From: Acidobacteriota bacterium
Lineage (GTDB): Bacteria; Actinomycetota; Acidimicrobiia; ATN3
DNA: 32,349 nt
Reading direction: 5' to 3'
NCBI GenBank assembly: GCA_003577105.1
Contig: QEUQ01000029.1
Location: 1 to 32,349, forward strand
Made by a program: the position numbers and the translations under genes. The notes below the pieces were generated by a model. The model saw only the letters and a list, made by a program, of their open reading frames with translations, was not told where the DNA came from and searched no databases. Each line of letters starts with the position of its first letter. Position 1 is the first letter of the stretch. Positions 16,259 through 23,972 of the stretch are shown here, piece by piece.

Positions 16259-17018
16259 TTGAGTCGACCTCCCTGCCGCTCGAGTTACTTGATTTGCCAG
16301 GCTGCTCGCCTGCCTCCATGCGCTCCCAGGCCGAGCGAGCCGCAGCCTGCTCCGCCTGCTTCTTCGACCTGCCCTCCCCCTCGCCCATCAGCTGATTCGC
16401 CAGGAGCACACCCGCATAGAACTTCTTCGCATGGTCGGGGCCCTCTTCACGCATGCGGTAAACCGGGATCTGATCGAGGCGCCTAGCTGCAAGCTCCTGC
16501 AAGCGTGTCTTGTAGTCCTGCCCGCCCGGACCTTGTGAAGCCTCCTCGATTCGCTCGCCTAGCAAGCCCAAGATGAGCTTCTCCGACGGGTCCCAGCCGC
16601 CATCGACATAGACCGCGCCAATCACTGCTTCCATTGCGTCGGCCAAGATCGACGGCTTCTCTCGACCGCCGCTGGCGTCCTCGCCCTTACCGAGAAACAG
16701 GGCACTGCCAAGATCAAGTTCGGTTGCGACCTCTGCCAGTGCACCTGCGTTCACTACGGATGCGCGGATCTTGGCCAGCTCGCCCTCTGAGAGTGCCGGG
16801 AATCGGTCATAGATGTATGTAGTGACAACGAGGCCAAGTACAGCGTCGCCGAGAAACTCAATGCGTTCGTTTGATTCGGGCTTGGCCTCCCCCTCGCCAA
16901 CAATCTGCTCGGCCACCCACGAACGATGCGAAAGGGCGATTGACGCGAGTTGTGGGTTATTGAATCGATAGCCGATGGAACGCTCTAGAACCTCGCGTGC
17001 TTCGTACATCGAGATCAC
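16251..17018 (-). CDS. rnc: Ribonuclease III
   Basis: 255 residues. Double-strand-specific endoribonuclease for rRNA precursor and other RNA processing. The catalytic signature NERIEFLGDAVL (50-61) holds Glu51, Glu54 and Asp58; Asp127 and Glu130 (LADAMEAVIGAVYVDGG) complete the metal site. The double-stranded RNA-binding domain spans about 165-235 (DYKTRLQELAARR, then GEGEGRSKKQAEQAAARSAW). The C-terminal 20 residues are Ser/Gly-rich and variable. The start is GTG 17018, overlapping the plsX stop (GTGA); ATG 17009, three codons later, is an alternative. It overlaps mutM by eight bases. Confidence 0.97.
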   Translation of the reverse strand: MISMYEAREVLERSIGYRFNNPQLASIALSHRSWVAEQIVGEGEAKPESNERIEFLGDAVLGLVVTTYIYDRFPALSEGELAKIRASVVNAGALAEVATELDLGSALFLGKGEDASGGREKPSILADAMEAVIGAVYVDGGWDPSEKLILGLLGERIEEASQGPGGQDYKTRLQELAARRLDQIPVYRMREEGPDHAKKFYAGVLLANQLMGEGEGRSKKQAEQAAARSAWERMEAGEQPGKSSNSSGREVDSNA

Positions 17019-18145
17019 GCGCCTGCCCCCGCGGTCGCCCCCGCTGAAGTGGCCACTCGGCTCCCGCCCTCTTCGACAGCCTTGAGCCCCCGAAAGGCGC
17101 TCCTCATGATCTCAACCAGCCCCGCTGCTTCAGGATCAGATGCGAATTCGATCGCGTACTGAATAGCTCTGGCGTCTGCCGCGCCGTGCGCAATGACGCA
17201 ATTGCCCTCGACGCCGAGCAGGTACGCGCCGCCCGCACCGTCGGGATTGAGACGCCGCTTCACCTCTGCAAAGTCCTTGGCGAGCTCTTCCATGGCTCTT
17301 GAGTCGCGCCCCTCGCTCAGAACTGCAAGGAGCTCATAGATGACAGCTCGCGCCGTGCCTTCCGCGAGCTTCAACACGACGTTTCCTGTAAAGCCATCGG
17401 TCACTACAACGTCAGCCGCACCCATCGGCATGTGGTATCCCTCGACGTTTCCTACGAAGCGATAGAAGGTGGACTCTTCACCGGCCGACCCGATCAACTC
17501 ATCAATCTCTTCGAGTCGGCCAGCCCGTGCCGCCAGTAGAGCGTGGGCATCTTTGTGCAGAGAAGCTCCCTTGCCCACCTCTTCGCCAATGTTGAGCAAC
17601 CCCACGCGCGGCTCGGCAATCTTGAGGGCATGGCGTGCAAATAGCGCCCCCATAACGCCGAACTGACCGAGGTGGCTCGCCTTGCACTCCGGGCTCGCTC
17701 CCGAGTCAATCAGCACAACGGGATGATTAGGAAACGGAATAAACGTCGCTATCCCCGGGCGCTCCACACCCTTGATGCGCCCCATCTTCAGCACGGCTGC
17801 GGCAACTGCGGCACCGGTGCTGCCAGCTGAGACCATTCCCGAGCAGCGCCCTGATGCGACCAGCTCCGCGCAGACCGATACCGACGCCCCGCGCTTGGCC
17901 CTTATTGCTCCCGCTGGGTTCTCGGCCATGCCGATGACCTCGGGCGCATGTACCAATTCAAGGCCGTCGTCGAGAATTGAAGCCTCGCCGATTCTTCTAA
18001 GTTCCTCGGTGAGGACTCCCTCGTCACCCACCAGCAGCACCCTGCAACCTTGCCGGTGGGCGGCGACAGCTCCCTCTATGGCGGCCTGTGGCGCCTTGTC
18101 GCCTCCCATTGCGTCGAGCGCAACGGGGCCATATTCCCTAGTCAA
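17015..18145 (-). CDS. plsX: Phosphate acyltransferase PlsX
   Basis: 376 residues. PlsX converts acyl-ACP to acyl-phosphate, the first step of phospholipid synthesis by the PlsX/PlsY route, as a peripheral membrane enzyme. The family start VALDAMGGDKAPQAAIEGA (8-26) is clear, followed by MVSAGSTGAAVAAAVLKMGRIKGVERPGIA, VLLIDSGAS-type and GLLNIGEEVGKG segments, and VVTDGFTGNVVLKLAEG. The C-terminus is an Ala/Gly-rich tail. The only suitable start is TTG 18145, which overlaps the rpmF stop by eight bases, so PlsX translation probably depends on rpmF. The rpmF-plsX pairing is widespread in bacteria. Confidence 0.96.
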   Translation of the reverse strand: MTREYGPVALDAMGGDKAPQAAIEGAVAAHRQGCRVLLVGDEGVLTEELRRIGEASILDDGLELVHAPEVIGMAENPAGAIRAKRGASVSVCAELVASGRCSGMVSAGSTGAAVAAAVLKMGRIKGVERPGIATFIPFPNHPVVLIDSGASPECKASHLGQFGVMGALFARHALKIAEPRVGLLNIGEEVGKGASLHKDAHALLAARAGRLEEIDELIGSAGEESTFYRFVGNVEGYHMPMGAADVVVTDGFTGNVVLKLAEGTARAVIYELLAVLSEGRDSRAMEELAKDFAEVKRRLNPDGAGGAYLLGVEGNCVIAHGAADARAIQYAIEFASDPEAAGLVEIMRSAFRGLKAVEEGGSRVATSAGATAGAGA

Positions 18146-18314
18146 CCTCTATGACTGTCCTTCCCGCATATCGACCGCAATTTGGGCAAACTCGGTGCGG
18201 CAACTTTGGCTCGTGACACTGAGGGCACTCGGCCGCAGCCGGCGCCTTTGCCTTCCAATTTGCCCTTCGCTCACGCGTGCGAGAGCGGGACTTTTTGCGC
18301 TTTGGGACTGCCAC
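18138..18314 (-). CDS. rpmF: Ribosomal protein bL32
   Basis: 58 residues reading from GTG 18314 (MAVPKRKKSRSRTRERRANW at the start), the normal length and N-terminus of bL32. A zinc-ribbon is intact: CPQC at 34-37 and CPNC at 48-51. It is a 50S protein, here of the zinc-binding form. The frame stays open upstream to an ATG at 18383, but the GTG has a perfect AGGAGG site nine bases upstream and gives the canonical MAVPKRK start, so the longer form is rejected. Most actinobacteria have a DUF177/YceD gene just upstream; here the 234 bases back to the SepIVA-like gene contain none. Confidence 0.95.
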   Translation of the reverse strand: MAVPKRKKSRSRTRERRANWKAKAPAAAECPQCHEPKLPHRVCPNCGRYAGRTVIEVD

Positions 18315-18323
18315 GGATTCAAA

Positions 18324-18329
18324 CCTCCT
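18324..18329 (-). promoter_or_regulatory. Strong ribosome binding site deciding the rpmF start
   Basis: AGGAGG on the minus strand, nine bases before GTG 18314. It fixes the bL32 start and is the best Shine-Dalgarno match in this part of the window. Confidence 0.85.
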
Positions 18330-18548
18330 GGCTGAATACCCGATGACGGCACGAAGGGAGCGGCTCAACGAGAGCGTCGGCACCAGCGCGCGGGCCGCGT
18401 CACAGTTCTAGTACTGCCGTCGGGGGGTGATCAACAATTCGATCGGTATCTGGCTGGTCCAGTTACACGACCAGAAAGGGACAATCGTGGGCGCAGTCTA
18501 CCAGAAACGACCGACAGATCCCGATTTTACCTGCTCAGAGATACTGTT

Positions 18549-19271
18549 CTAGAACAGATCCTGATCGAAAACCGGCTCTGCTTGGCTCTGAGCGGACCCC
18601 TCGGCCGGAATCACGGCGACATCGGGCCCGCCATCTACGGCCGTCAAGTGACCGATTGCGGGCTGTTCGCCAGAGCCCGTCGCCTGCGGCCACCCTGTTT
18701 GGGGAGCATATTCCTGTTCCAGGTCCGGCACCGCCCTCAGACGCTCCCTGCCGGCAACTATCGCCTCGAGAGTGCGACGAAGGATCGACTCAAACGATGC
18801 AAGCTTGGAATCTATGTATCCGTCGGTCTCGGCCCTAAGATTTCGTGCCCGATTCTCGGCTTCTTCGACGATGAGGTTCGCTTTCCATTCGGCATCTCGG
18901 GCAACCTCGGTTTCTGAGACCATGCGTGCGGCCTCGGCGTGCGCATCCTCGAGGATCAAGTCCGCCTCGCGCCTGGCCTTGGCAATGAACTCGTCCTTTT
19001 CGCGCAGCATCCAGCGGGCCTGACGGAGCTCTTTGGGCAGGGACTCCTTGATGTCTGCAATCAGCGCAAGGAGATCCTCGCGGGCAACCAGCACCGATGA
19101 GGAAAGTGGCATCGTCCGCGCTAGATGGAGCATTTCCTCGATCCTGCCGAGCTTTGCCTCGACGTCTTCTTCGGCACTCGCCGGCAGCGGAATTGAAACA
19201 GGGGGCGCTTCCTCTGGATTCGCCGCCATTTCTTGGTGGTCCATGCTGCCGCCGTCTCCCGCGTCAGTCAT
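18549..19271 (-). CDS. SepIVA/DivIVA-like coiled-coil protein
   Basis: 240 residues from ATG 19271. Variable N-terminus (1-35), then a helical, charged region (36-185) rich in Ala, Glu, Arg and Leu: EAKLGRIEEMLHLARTMP, EDLLALIADIKESLPKELRQARWML and AKARREADLILEDAHAEAARMVSE, ending with RTLEAIVAGRERL. The ARREADLILEDAHAEA pattern is like DivIVA-family and ATP-synthase-b-like coiled coils. The position next to coaD and upstream of rpmF matches SepIVA of mycobacteria, a cell-division and cell-envelope factor, so a septum or envelope role is inferred. The C-terminus (186-240) is low complexity. The ATG overlaps the coaD stop (ATGACTGA); a longer start at 19301 would overlap coaD by 38 bases and is less likely. 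Confidence 0.75.
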   Translation of the reverse strand: MTDAGDGGSMDHQEMAANPEEAPPVSIPLPASAEEDVEAKLGRIEEMLHLARTMPLSSSVLVAREDLLALIADIKESLPKELRQARWMLREKDEFIAKARREADLILEDAHAEAARMVSETEVARDAEWKANLIVEEAENRARNLRAETDGYIDSKLASFESILRRTLEAIVAGRERLRAVPDLEQEYAPQTGWPQATGSGEQPAIGHLTAVDGGPDVAVIPAEGSAQSQAEPVFDQDLF

Positions 19272-19755
19272 TGCCGCTTCCCCTGCCAAACCTATCTGCA
19301 AGCCGCCTAAGCACTGGGTCGGGGACGAGCCCTGTGACGTCGCCTCCGTAGCGCGCGACCTCCTTTATCAGGCTTGACGACAAATACGAGCTCTTTGGGC
19401 TCGCCGCCATGAAGAGCGTCTCGATGCCAGTCAACTTGTGATTCATCTGCGCCATTTGGATCTCGTAGTCGAAGTCACTGACAGCTCGCAACCCCTTGAC
19501 CACAACTGAGATCTTCCGCTCTTGCGCAAAGTCGACGAGCAGGCCATCGAAGCTGTCGATCTCCACATTTGGGATGTGCGCAAGCACCTCTCCCAACAAC
19601 GCCTTGCGCTCATCCAAGTCAAAGAGGGGGGCTTTTGACGGATTGGTCACAACCGCGACGAGGACCTCATCAAAGTGGCGAGATGTGCGTTCGATGATGT
19701 CCACATGCCCCACAGTTACGGGGTCAAACGAGCCGGGACAAAGTGCTCTTGCCAA
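19264..19755 (-). CDS. coaD: Phosphopantetheine adenylyltransferase
   Basis: 163 residues, full length. Fourth step of coenzyme A synthesis: 4'-phosphopantetheine plus ATP gives dephospho-CoA. Nucleotidyltransferase motifs: GSFDPVTVGHVDII (8-21) with Thr14 and His17 at the T-x-G-H site, VVVKGLRAVSDFDYE for substrate binding and YLSSSLIKEVA for ATP phosphate binding. MAQMNHKLTGIETLF is a further family block. ATG start nine bases after the rsmD stop; the pair rsmD-coaD is conserved in many bacteria. It overlaps the SepIVA-like gene by eight bases. Confidence 0.97.
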   Translation of the reverse strand: MARALCPGSFDPVTVGHVDIIERTSRHFDEVLVAVVTNPSKAPLFDLDERKALLGEVLAHIPNVEIDSFDGLLVDFAQERKISVVVKGLRAVSDFDYEIQMAQMNHKLTGIETLFMAASPKSSYLSSSLIKEVARYGGDVTGLVPDPVLRRLADRFGRGSGND

Positions 19756-19764
19756 TTGCCGCTC

Positions 19765-20370
19765 TCACCGCCTCCCCGGATCGTCAGGTGTCTCACCTAA
19801 GTCGTGACCTCCCCCAACATAACGAGCGAAGCAAAGCGTTGTCCCGCCGTAAATCCGCTCGCCCTCCAAACGATAACCGGAAGGCCAGCCGAACCGGTGG
19901 TCTTCCCCCTTTGACCTGGTGTCCCTGTGCAGGACCACTAGTGCCTTTCCTTCCCATCCGGCGACCCCTGCCGCCAGCAGGTCCCTCACCGTCTGGTCGT
20001 CGTCTGCATATGGAGGATCGACGAAGATGAGGTTGTAGGTTCTGTCGCTTCCGAGGCGCCTCACAAATCGCGCGACGTCAGAGCAGACGACCTCGGAACG
20101 GCTGGCAAATCCACACAAATTGAGATTGGCTCTCGCCGTCTCGACAGCCTGGGATGCGCGGTCCACGACGGTTGCCCACTCTGCCCCCCTCGAAAGCGCC
20201 TCGCAGCTAAGAGACGCCGAGCCGCCGAATAAATCGAGGACTCGAGCCCCCTCGACCTCGCTGCCGATGATCGAAAAGAGTGCCTCTCGGACTCTGTCGG
20301 TCATCGGCCTTGTCTCGTCTCCCGGCGATTGGAGGCGGCGGCCCTTGGCGGAACCTGTAATCACACGCAT
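19765..20370 (-). CDS. rsmD: 16S rRNA (guanine966-N2)-methyltransferase
   Basis: 201 residues. Methylates G966 of 16S rRNA on the assembled small subunit using S-adenosylmethionine. The N-terminus MRVITGSAKGRRL and RPMTDRVREALFSIIG are diagnostic. SAM motif I is VLDLFGGSASLSCEALSRGA (44-63), with SASL where many members have SGSLG. The catalytic loop is DPPY at 118-121. The C-terminal 25 residues are Gly/Asp-rich and variable. No ribosome site is visible before the ATG. A strong hairpin separates it from the pilin triplet upstream, so it is probably first in its own operon (rsmD-coaD-sepIVA-like). Confidence 0.95.
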   Translation of the reverse strand: MRVITGSAKGRRLQSPGDETRPMTDRVREALFSIIGSEVEGARVLDLFGGSASLSCEALSRGAEWATVVDRASQAVETARANLNLCGFASRSEVVCSDVARFVRRLGSDRTYNLIFVDPPYADDDQTVRDLLAAGVAGWEGKALVVLHRDTRSKGEDHRFGWPSGYRLEGERIYGGTTLCFARYVGGGHDLGETPDDPGRR

Positions 20371-20397
20371 AGAGGCAAATGGTAGTTCGCCAGAAAT

Positions 20398-20433
20398 GCG
20401 AACGGCGCCCCCGCGGGAAGGGGCGCCGTTTGC
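20398..20433 (-). terminator. Strong hairpin between the first pilin triplet and rsmD
   Basis: Perfect 11-bp stem AACGGCGCCCC (20401-20411) with GGGGCGCCGTT (20420-20430), loop of eight bases, extendable by three more pairs including one G-T. It sits 31 bases after the PilX-like stop in the direction of transcription. There is no long U tract after it, so it may be a U-poor terminator or an mRNA 3' end stabiliser. Confidence 0.7.
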
Positions 20434-20463
20434 GGCCCGGAAGCCGCCTACGCGACTCGGCTA

Positions 20464-21816
20464 CTACGCAGCGTCAGCTGGCGGAATTTCTCGCCAATTC
20501 TGAATGTAGTACTTCTTCGTTGTGATCAGGCTCAGTGAACGGTCGTAGGCGAGCACATTCACAGCGCCATTCGTGTCGAACTGGTCAACCATGACCGATC
20601 CAAAAATGTAGACCTGCGGTCCACCGTTGAGGGTGAAGCTCGAGTACGGAGCGTAGAGCACCATCGACATGACGGGCTTGTTGGCACCGCCAGGCGTACC
20701 AATCTGACTCGTTGACGCCTTGTGGACTCTGAATGCGCCTGCCATTTCTGTCGGATAGAGACCGTCAATTTCGGGTCCTGTCGCCGCTCGGGGCGCGCAC
20801 CCGCCATTTGGCTGGTCCCCGACATTCAGCCAAGCGCCACCATCGAAGTCGAGGTCACCGGATACGTAGATCTCAATTGGATTCCACATGTCCACCGAAT
20901 TATTGGTACACATCGACTGGTTCCCTCCGGCGCCCAGGACCAGGTTGGTGCAGTTATAGACACCCGGGTTCATTGCCGCTACATCCGCACCGGTGAGATT
21001 GCAGTCACCAGACCCATTGTCCCACAGGGCATTGGAGCCTCCAGGTTGTGGTGCTACTACTGGCTCCCACGGATACGGCGTTGGAGGCGGCGGCACGGTG
21101 TTCTGGCACGCGCCGGTAGCGCTCGAGCTCGGTGGCCACAAGACGACGGGAATTTCGTTCCAATCGCTTGCGTTGCCATTGCAGTCAAGTGATCCTGAAG
21201 TGCCAATTAGCGCAGCAGTCAAATTGTTAGGCTCGGGATATCCGGCGCAATAGACAGGATTCGAGACATCGCGGGAGTCATAAGAGCATGCTTGATCCGT
21301 GTCGAGCGGATTACCGCTGAACGAAACGCTTGTACGACCACCAACTGCAACATCAAACCGAGATGTTGTCCGTGCGTCAGCCTTGATTGCTCTCCGAATC
21401 GTGTATGGAGCGTTTGGGCCGCCTATCACAGCCACTGATACGATCTCCCAGCTAAGATCATCTTTTCGAGTAGCGGTGTAGCTGAAGCTCCCCCCACTCA
21501 TTTCGCCTGAGCCAGTCAATGTGTCTGTAATGGACTCGTCGTCAGGGCTTATTTGTTCCAGGCGGAACATCGCCTCGTCGAGACCTGAATTGGCAACTGC
21601 CATCACGCTCAGGTGGGTCCGATCGTATCCAGAATGATTCAAGCCGCTAATTGTCTTGGCCCATACTGCCGCCGCCAGGATTCCCATGATCATCAGTACG
21701 GCCATTGCGATGATCATTGTATTGCCCCCATCGTCGTCAAACTTGCCCCGACACAGTCGCTTAGCTGGTGACATCCCTGCTCTTCTCCTCGCGTTCTGGT
21801 CTCTGAGTCCAATCAT
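20464..21816 (-). CDS. PilX-like pilus assembly protein (triplet 1)
   Basis: About 450 residues from ATG 21816, which has AGAAGG seven bases upstream (GTG/ATG starts at 21858 and 21774 are alternatives). After a short charged leader there is one N-terminal hydrophobic helix (GGNTMIIAMAVLMIMGILAA) followed by an amphipathic stretch with LSVMAVANSGLDEAMFRLE, the PilX_N-type pattern. The large remaining domain is Cys-rich and Gly/Asn/Pro-rich (for example CAGYPEPNNLTAALIG and MNPGVYNCTN), suggesting an exported beta-rich fold with disulfides. It ends in NWREIPPADAA. It lacks the Glu5 of classical prepilins. Likely a minor pilus-tip or assembly component. Last gene of the triplet, 19 bases after the PilW-like gene. 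Confidence 0.75.
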   Translation of the reverse strand: MIGLRDQNARRRAGMSPAKRLCRGKFDDDGGNTMIIAMAVLMIMGILAAAVWAKTISGLNHSGYDRTHLSVMAVANSGLDEAMFRLEQISPDDESITDTLTGSGEMSGGSFSYTATRKDDLSWEIVSVAVIGGPNAPYTIRRAIKADARTTSRFDVAVGGRTSVSFSGNPLDTDQACSYDSRDVSNPVYCAGYPEPNNLTAALIGTSGSLDCNGNASDWNEIPVVLWPPSSSATGACQNTVPPPPTPYPWEPVVAPQPGGSNALWDNGSGDCNLTGADVAAMNPGVYNCTNLVLGAGGNQSMCTNNSVDMWNPIEIYVSGDLDFDGGAWLNVGDQPNGGCAPRAATGPEIDGLYPTEMAGAFRVHKASTSQIGTPGGANKPVMSMVLYAPYSSFTLNGGPQVYIFGSVMVDQFDTNGAVNVLAYDRSLSLITTKKYYIQNWREIPPADAA

Positions 21817-21835
21817 TGAAATGCCTTCTTCACTC

Positions 21836-22528
21836 TCAACATCCAACACCTGCGACACCCCCAGACCACCCGCTCACACCCCCAGGAATCGAATTGCGAA
21901 TCTCCGTATCGGTGCTGGCGTCATATACCGGCGCACCACCGCCCGCTTCAGATCGAATTCTGATCACAATCCTGACGGTGCACACACTCACAATCTGGGG
22001 ATCGACCTGATCCGGAGAACCGGCCGTTGTCGTCAGAATCAAGTCATCTGAATATCCTGAGTAGTACTGGAACACAGGCTGCGCGGCCGTATTCGCCATT
22101 CGAGGTATCAGCACTTCGCGGGTCGGGAGATCTGGGAGCCCAGATCCTGCTGGCACGCACCCCGACAAGCACTCAGCGACCAACTCAGAGGTGGACGTGT
22201 CAACTCTGAATCGCCATTGCTTTCGGTCGTTGCCCTCGACAGATCCAACCCAAAAAGTGACCGAAGTTTCGAATTCCGAAGAATCGGCAACCGCAGACCA
22301 CTCGATCGGATTTGCGCCTCGCAATTCCCGCGTAAGTCTATTAAATGCCACCATCACGGCATTTTGATTATCAACCACTGCAGTAGTACGTCGTTCCTGC
22401 CTAGTAGCCAGCTCAAGAGTTGATAGGATCGCAGTCATTACAATCATCAGAATTGAAGTCGTAATCACAACTTCCATTAGGCTAAAGCCTGAGTCGCCAC
22501 GTCTGTCTCTTGGATTTGACCGAATCAT
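21836..22528 (-). CDS. PilW/PulJ-like minor prepilin (triplet 1)
   Basis: 230 residues from ATG 22528. The type III signal sequence is exact: a basic leader ending RRGDSG, cut after Gly14, then FSLMEVVITTSILMIVMTAI with Glu19 at the +5 position. Helix residues TLELATRQERRTTAVVDNQNAVMVAFNRLTRELRGANP are the PilW/PulJ pattern. The rest (about 95-230) is a beta-rich ectodomain with a few cysteines. ATG 22528 is chosen because it has GAGG eight bases upstream and a short leader; GTG 22555 would overlap the PilV-like gene. The prepilin peptidase expected to cut it is not in this window. Confidence 0.85.
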   Translation of the reverse strand: MIRSNPRDRRGDSGFSLMEVVITTSILMIVMTAILSTLELATRQERRTTAVVDNQNAVMVAFNRLTRELRGANPIEWSAVADSSEFETSVTFWVGSVEGNDRKQWRFRVDTSTSELVAECLSGCVPAGSGLPDLPTREVLIPRMANTAAQPVFQYYSGYSDDLILTTTAGSPDQVDPQIVSVCTVRIVIRIRSEAGGGAPVYDASTDTEIRNSIPGGVSGWSGGVAGVGC

Positions 22529-22548
22529 TTCGCAAACCTCACGAACAT

Positions 22549-23793
22549 TCAGCACACACTTGTCTTGTAGGTGCAGAAGCTCTGCTGAACTGGAGTTGGA
22601 TTACTTGGACCAGTTCCTTTGAATGTCATTGTCGCGTATCCGATGTTGAATCGTTGCCAATTCGACGTAACTTGTGCGAACCAATAGCTGCCAGCAGGAC
22701 TGAGATAGACTGTCTGAGTTCCGAACTTAGTCGGTACTTCTACCCAGACATCGCTGCAATCACCGCTGGTGGAAATCGCAAAGAGGATTGTGTCCAAATT
22801 CCACCCTTGGTTATTGACCTTGATCTTGTAGGGAGTGGCATTTGCCTGATCAGCTGGACTTACGACAGACGGACCCATCAGCTGACAGACAGCCGGTGCG
22901 CCAGGAGTAGTCACCGGCGACGAGTATGCCCACGCTGATGAGCCAGCTGCATTTGTCGCCCGAATCTTCCAGCAGTATTGCGTATTTGGTGGCAGATTGA
23001 TCGCCAAATATGACGTTGAGTTCTCAGGTCTCGGGGGGTCCGTAAGAATCCAATAGTCATCGCTGATCATGTTGCATGAAGGATACGGGGCAACCGAAAA
23101 CGCCAATTCAAATGAAGTCTCGTTGTCAGAGTTGTCATACCAGGTAACAAGACCCTGTGTAGTGTCCGTTAGCATCAACCCAAATTGAACGTTGCTTGCT
23201 TCTATTGGAGGAAACGACGAAGTGCTACCGGGATTCTGCGAGCCCTGCCCTCCGGGGTAGACATCGGACTCCACCTGGAACTGACGAGTGCCAACCTGGT
23301 CAGTCCAGGTGACAACAACCACTACGTGCTTGAAGGCATGCTCGTATGTCACCGATATCCCGGATTGGGCCTGGGTCTCGATGAAGGGAACCCATGTCAC
23401 ATTCTGTCTGATCGTGAAGATCACACCATTGCGATTGATGTCACCGGGATCCACGGGAACCGACAACGCCGTGTCGGTCACCGGCGTGACTGTCTCTGTG
23501 GTAGCTGATGATGACGTGGGGGTCGGCCGCTCGGCCCAATTCGGATCGTCAGCGCTGATTGCAATCGCGTCATACTCTTGCGAGCGAAGCTTCTCAAGCG
23601 CCTCGTTCGCCACCTGAACCGCATTGAGCCGGTGGCGCTGTAGCCCAGACGCCTTGGTAGCCACAACTAGTGTTCCCAAGATCGCGACAATACCCACCAT
23701 GAGAATCGTCAACGCCATCATCAGTTCAATGAGAGAAAATCCATCTTCGCCATTCGCCTGGCGTTCACGGATTCCGGAGATGAGCCGCATCAT
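22549..23793 (-). CDS. PilV-like minor prepilin with fibronectin type III domain (triplet 1)
   Basis: 414 residues. The prepilin signal ends NGEDG, cut after Gly18, then FSLIELMMALTILMVGIVAI with Glu23 at +5. Segment LNAVQVANEALEKLRSQEYD is the PilV helix. Residues 115-180 form a pilin-type beta domain. Residues 196-300 look like a fibronectin type III domain: NVQFGLMLTDTTQGLVTWYD, then the ending PPNTQYCWKIRATNAAGSSAWAYSSP. Residues 305-414 are a further unassigned domain with C-terminal cysteines. Such ectodomains often mediate adhesion, so a pilus-tip adhesin role is possible (inference). ATG start with AAGGGG nine bases upstream. First gene of the triplet; the shared inverted repeat lies 130 bases upstream. 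Confidence 0.85.
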   Translation of the reverse strand: MMRLISGIRERQANGEDGFSLIELMMALTILMVGIVAILGTLVVATKASGLQRHRLNAVQVANEALEKLRSQEYDAIAISADDPNWAERPTPTSSSATTETVTPVTDTALSVPVDPGDINRNGVIFTIRQNVTWVPFIETQAQSGISVTYEHAFKHVVVVVTWTDQVGTRQFQVESDVYPGGQGSQNPGSTSSFPPIEASNVQFGLMLTDTTQGLVTWYDNSDNETSFELAFSVAPYPSCNMISDDYWILTDPPRPENSTSYLAINLPPNTQYCWKIRATNAAGSSAWAYSSPVTTPGAPAVCQLMGPSVVSPADQANATPYKIKVNNQGWNLDTILFAISTSGDCSDVWVEVPTKFGTQTVYLSPAGSYWFAQVTSNWQRFNIGYATMTFKGTGPSNPTPVQQSFCTYKTSVC

Positions 23794-23922
23794 CTGTGTT
23801 GACCCCTTCTAGGTGTCGAAAGCGCAAGGGTGCCGCACCGGCGTCTGCCGACCGCCCTACACTAAGTGCATATCGGTGGTATTGCCAAGGCTTCTTGATG
23901 GATTTGAGGAATGATTTTTCGA

Positions 23923-23938
23923 TACCCCAATTGGAGTA
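23923..23938. promoter_or_regulatory. Candidate NarL-type operator 1, inverted repeat between divergent genes
   Basis: TACCCCA-AT-TGGAGTA: two 7-base half-sites with a 2-base spacer, one mismatch between the arms. It lies 34 bases before the histidine kinase ATG and 129 bases before the PilV-like start, so it could act on either. The same pattern recurs at 31472-31487 before the second pilin triplet. The 7-2-7 geometry and TAC...GTA ends match the E. coli NarL site (TACYYMT heptamers), apart from the innermost base. Confidence 0.55.
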
Positions 23939-23972
23939 TTTCAGTGTCTAGCTGGGGTTTTGCGGGCACCGA

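Noticed and set aside
18315-18383. Longer N-terminus for bL32 from ATG 18383
   Set aside because: It would add 23 unrelated residues. GTG 18314 has a perfect AGGAGG site and gives the canonical bL32 start.
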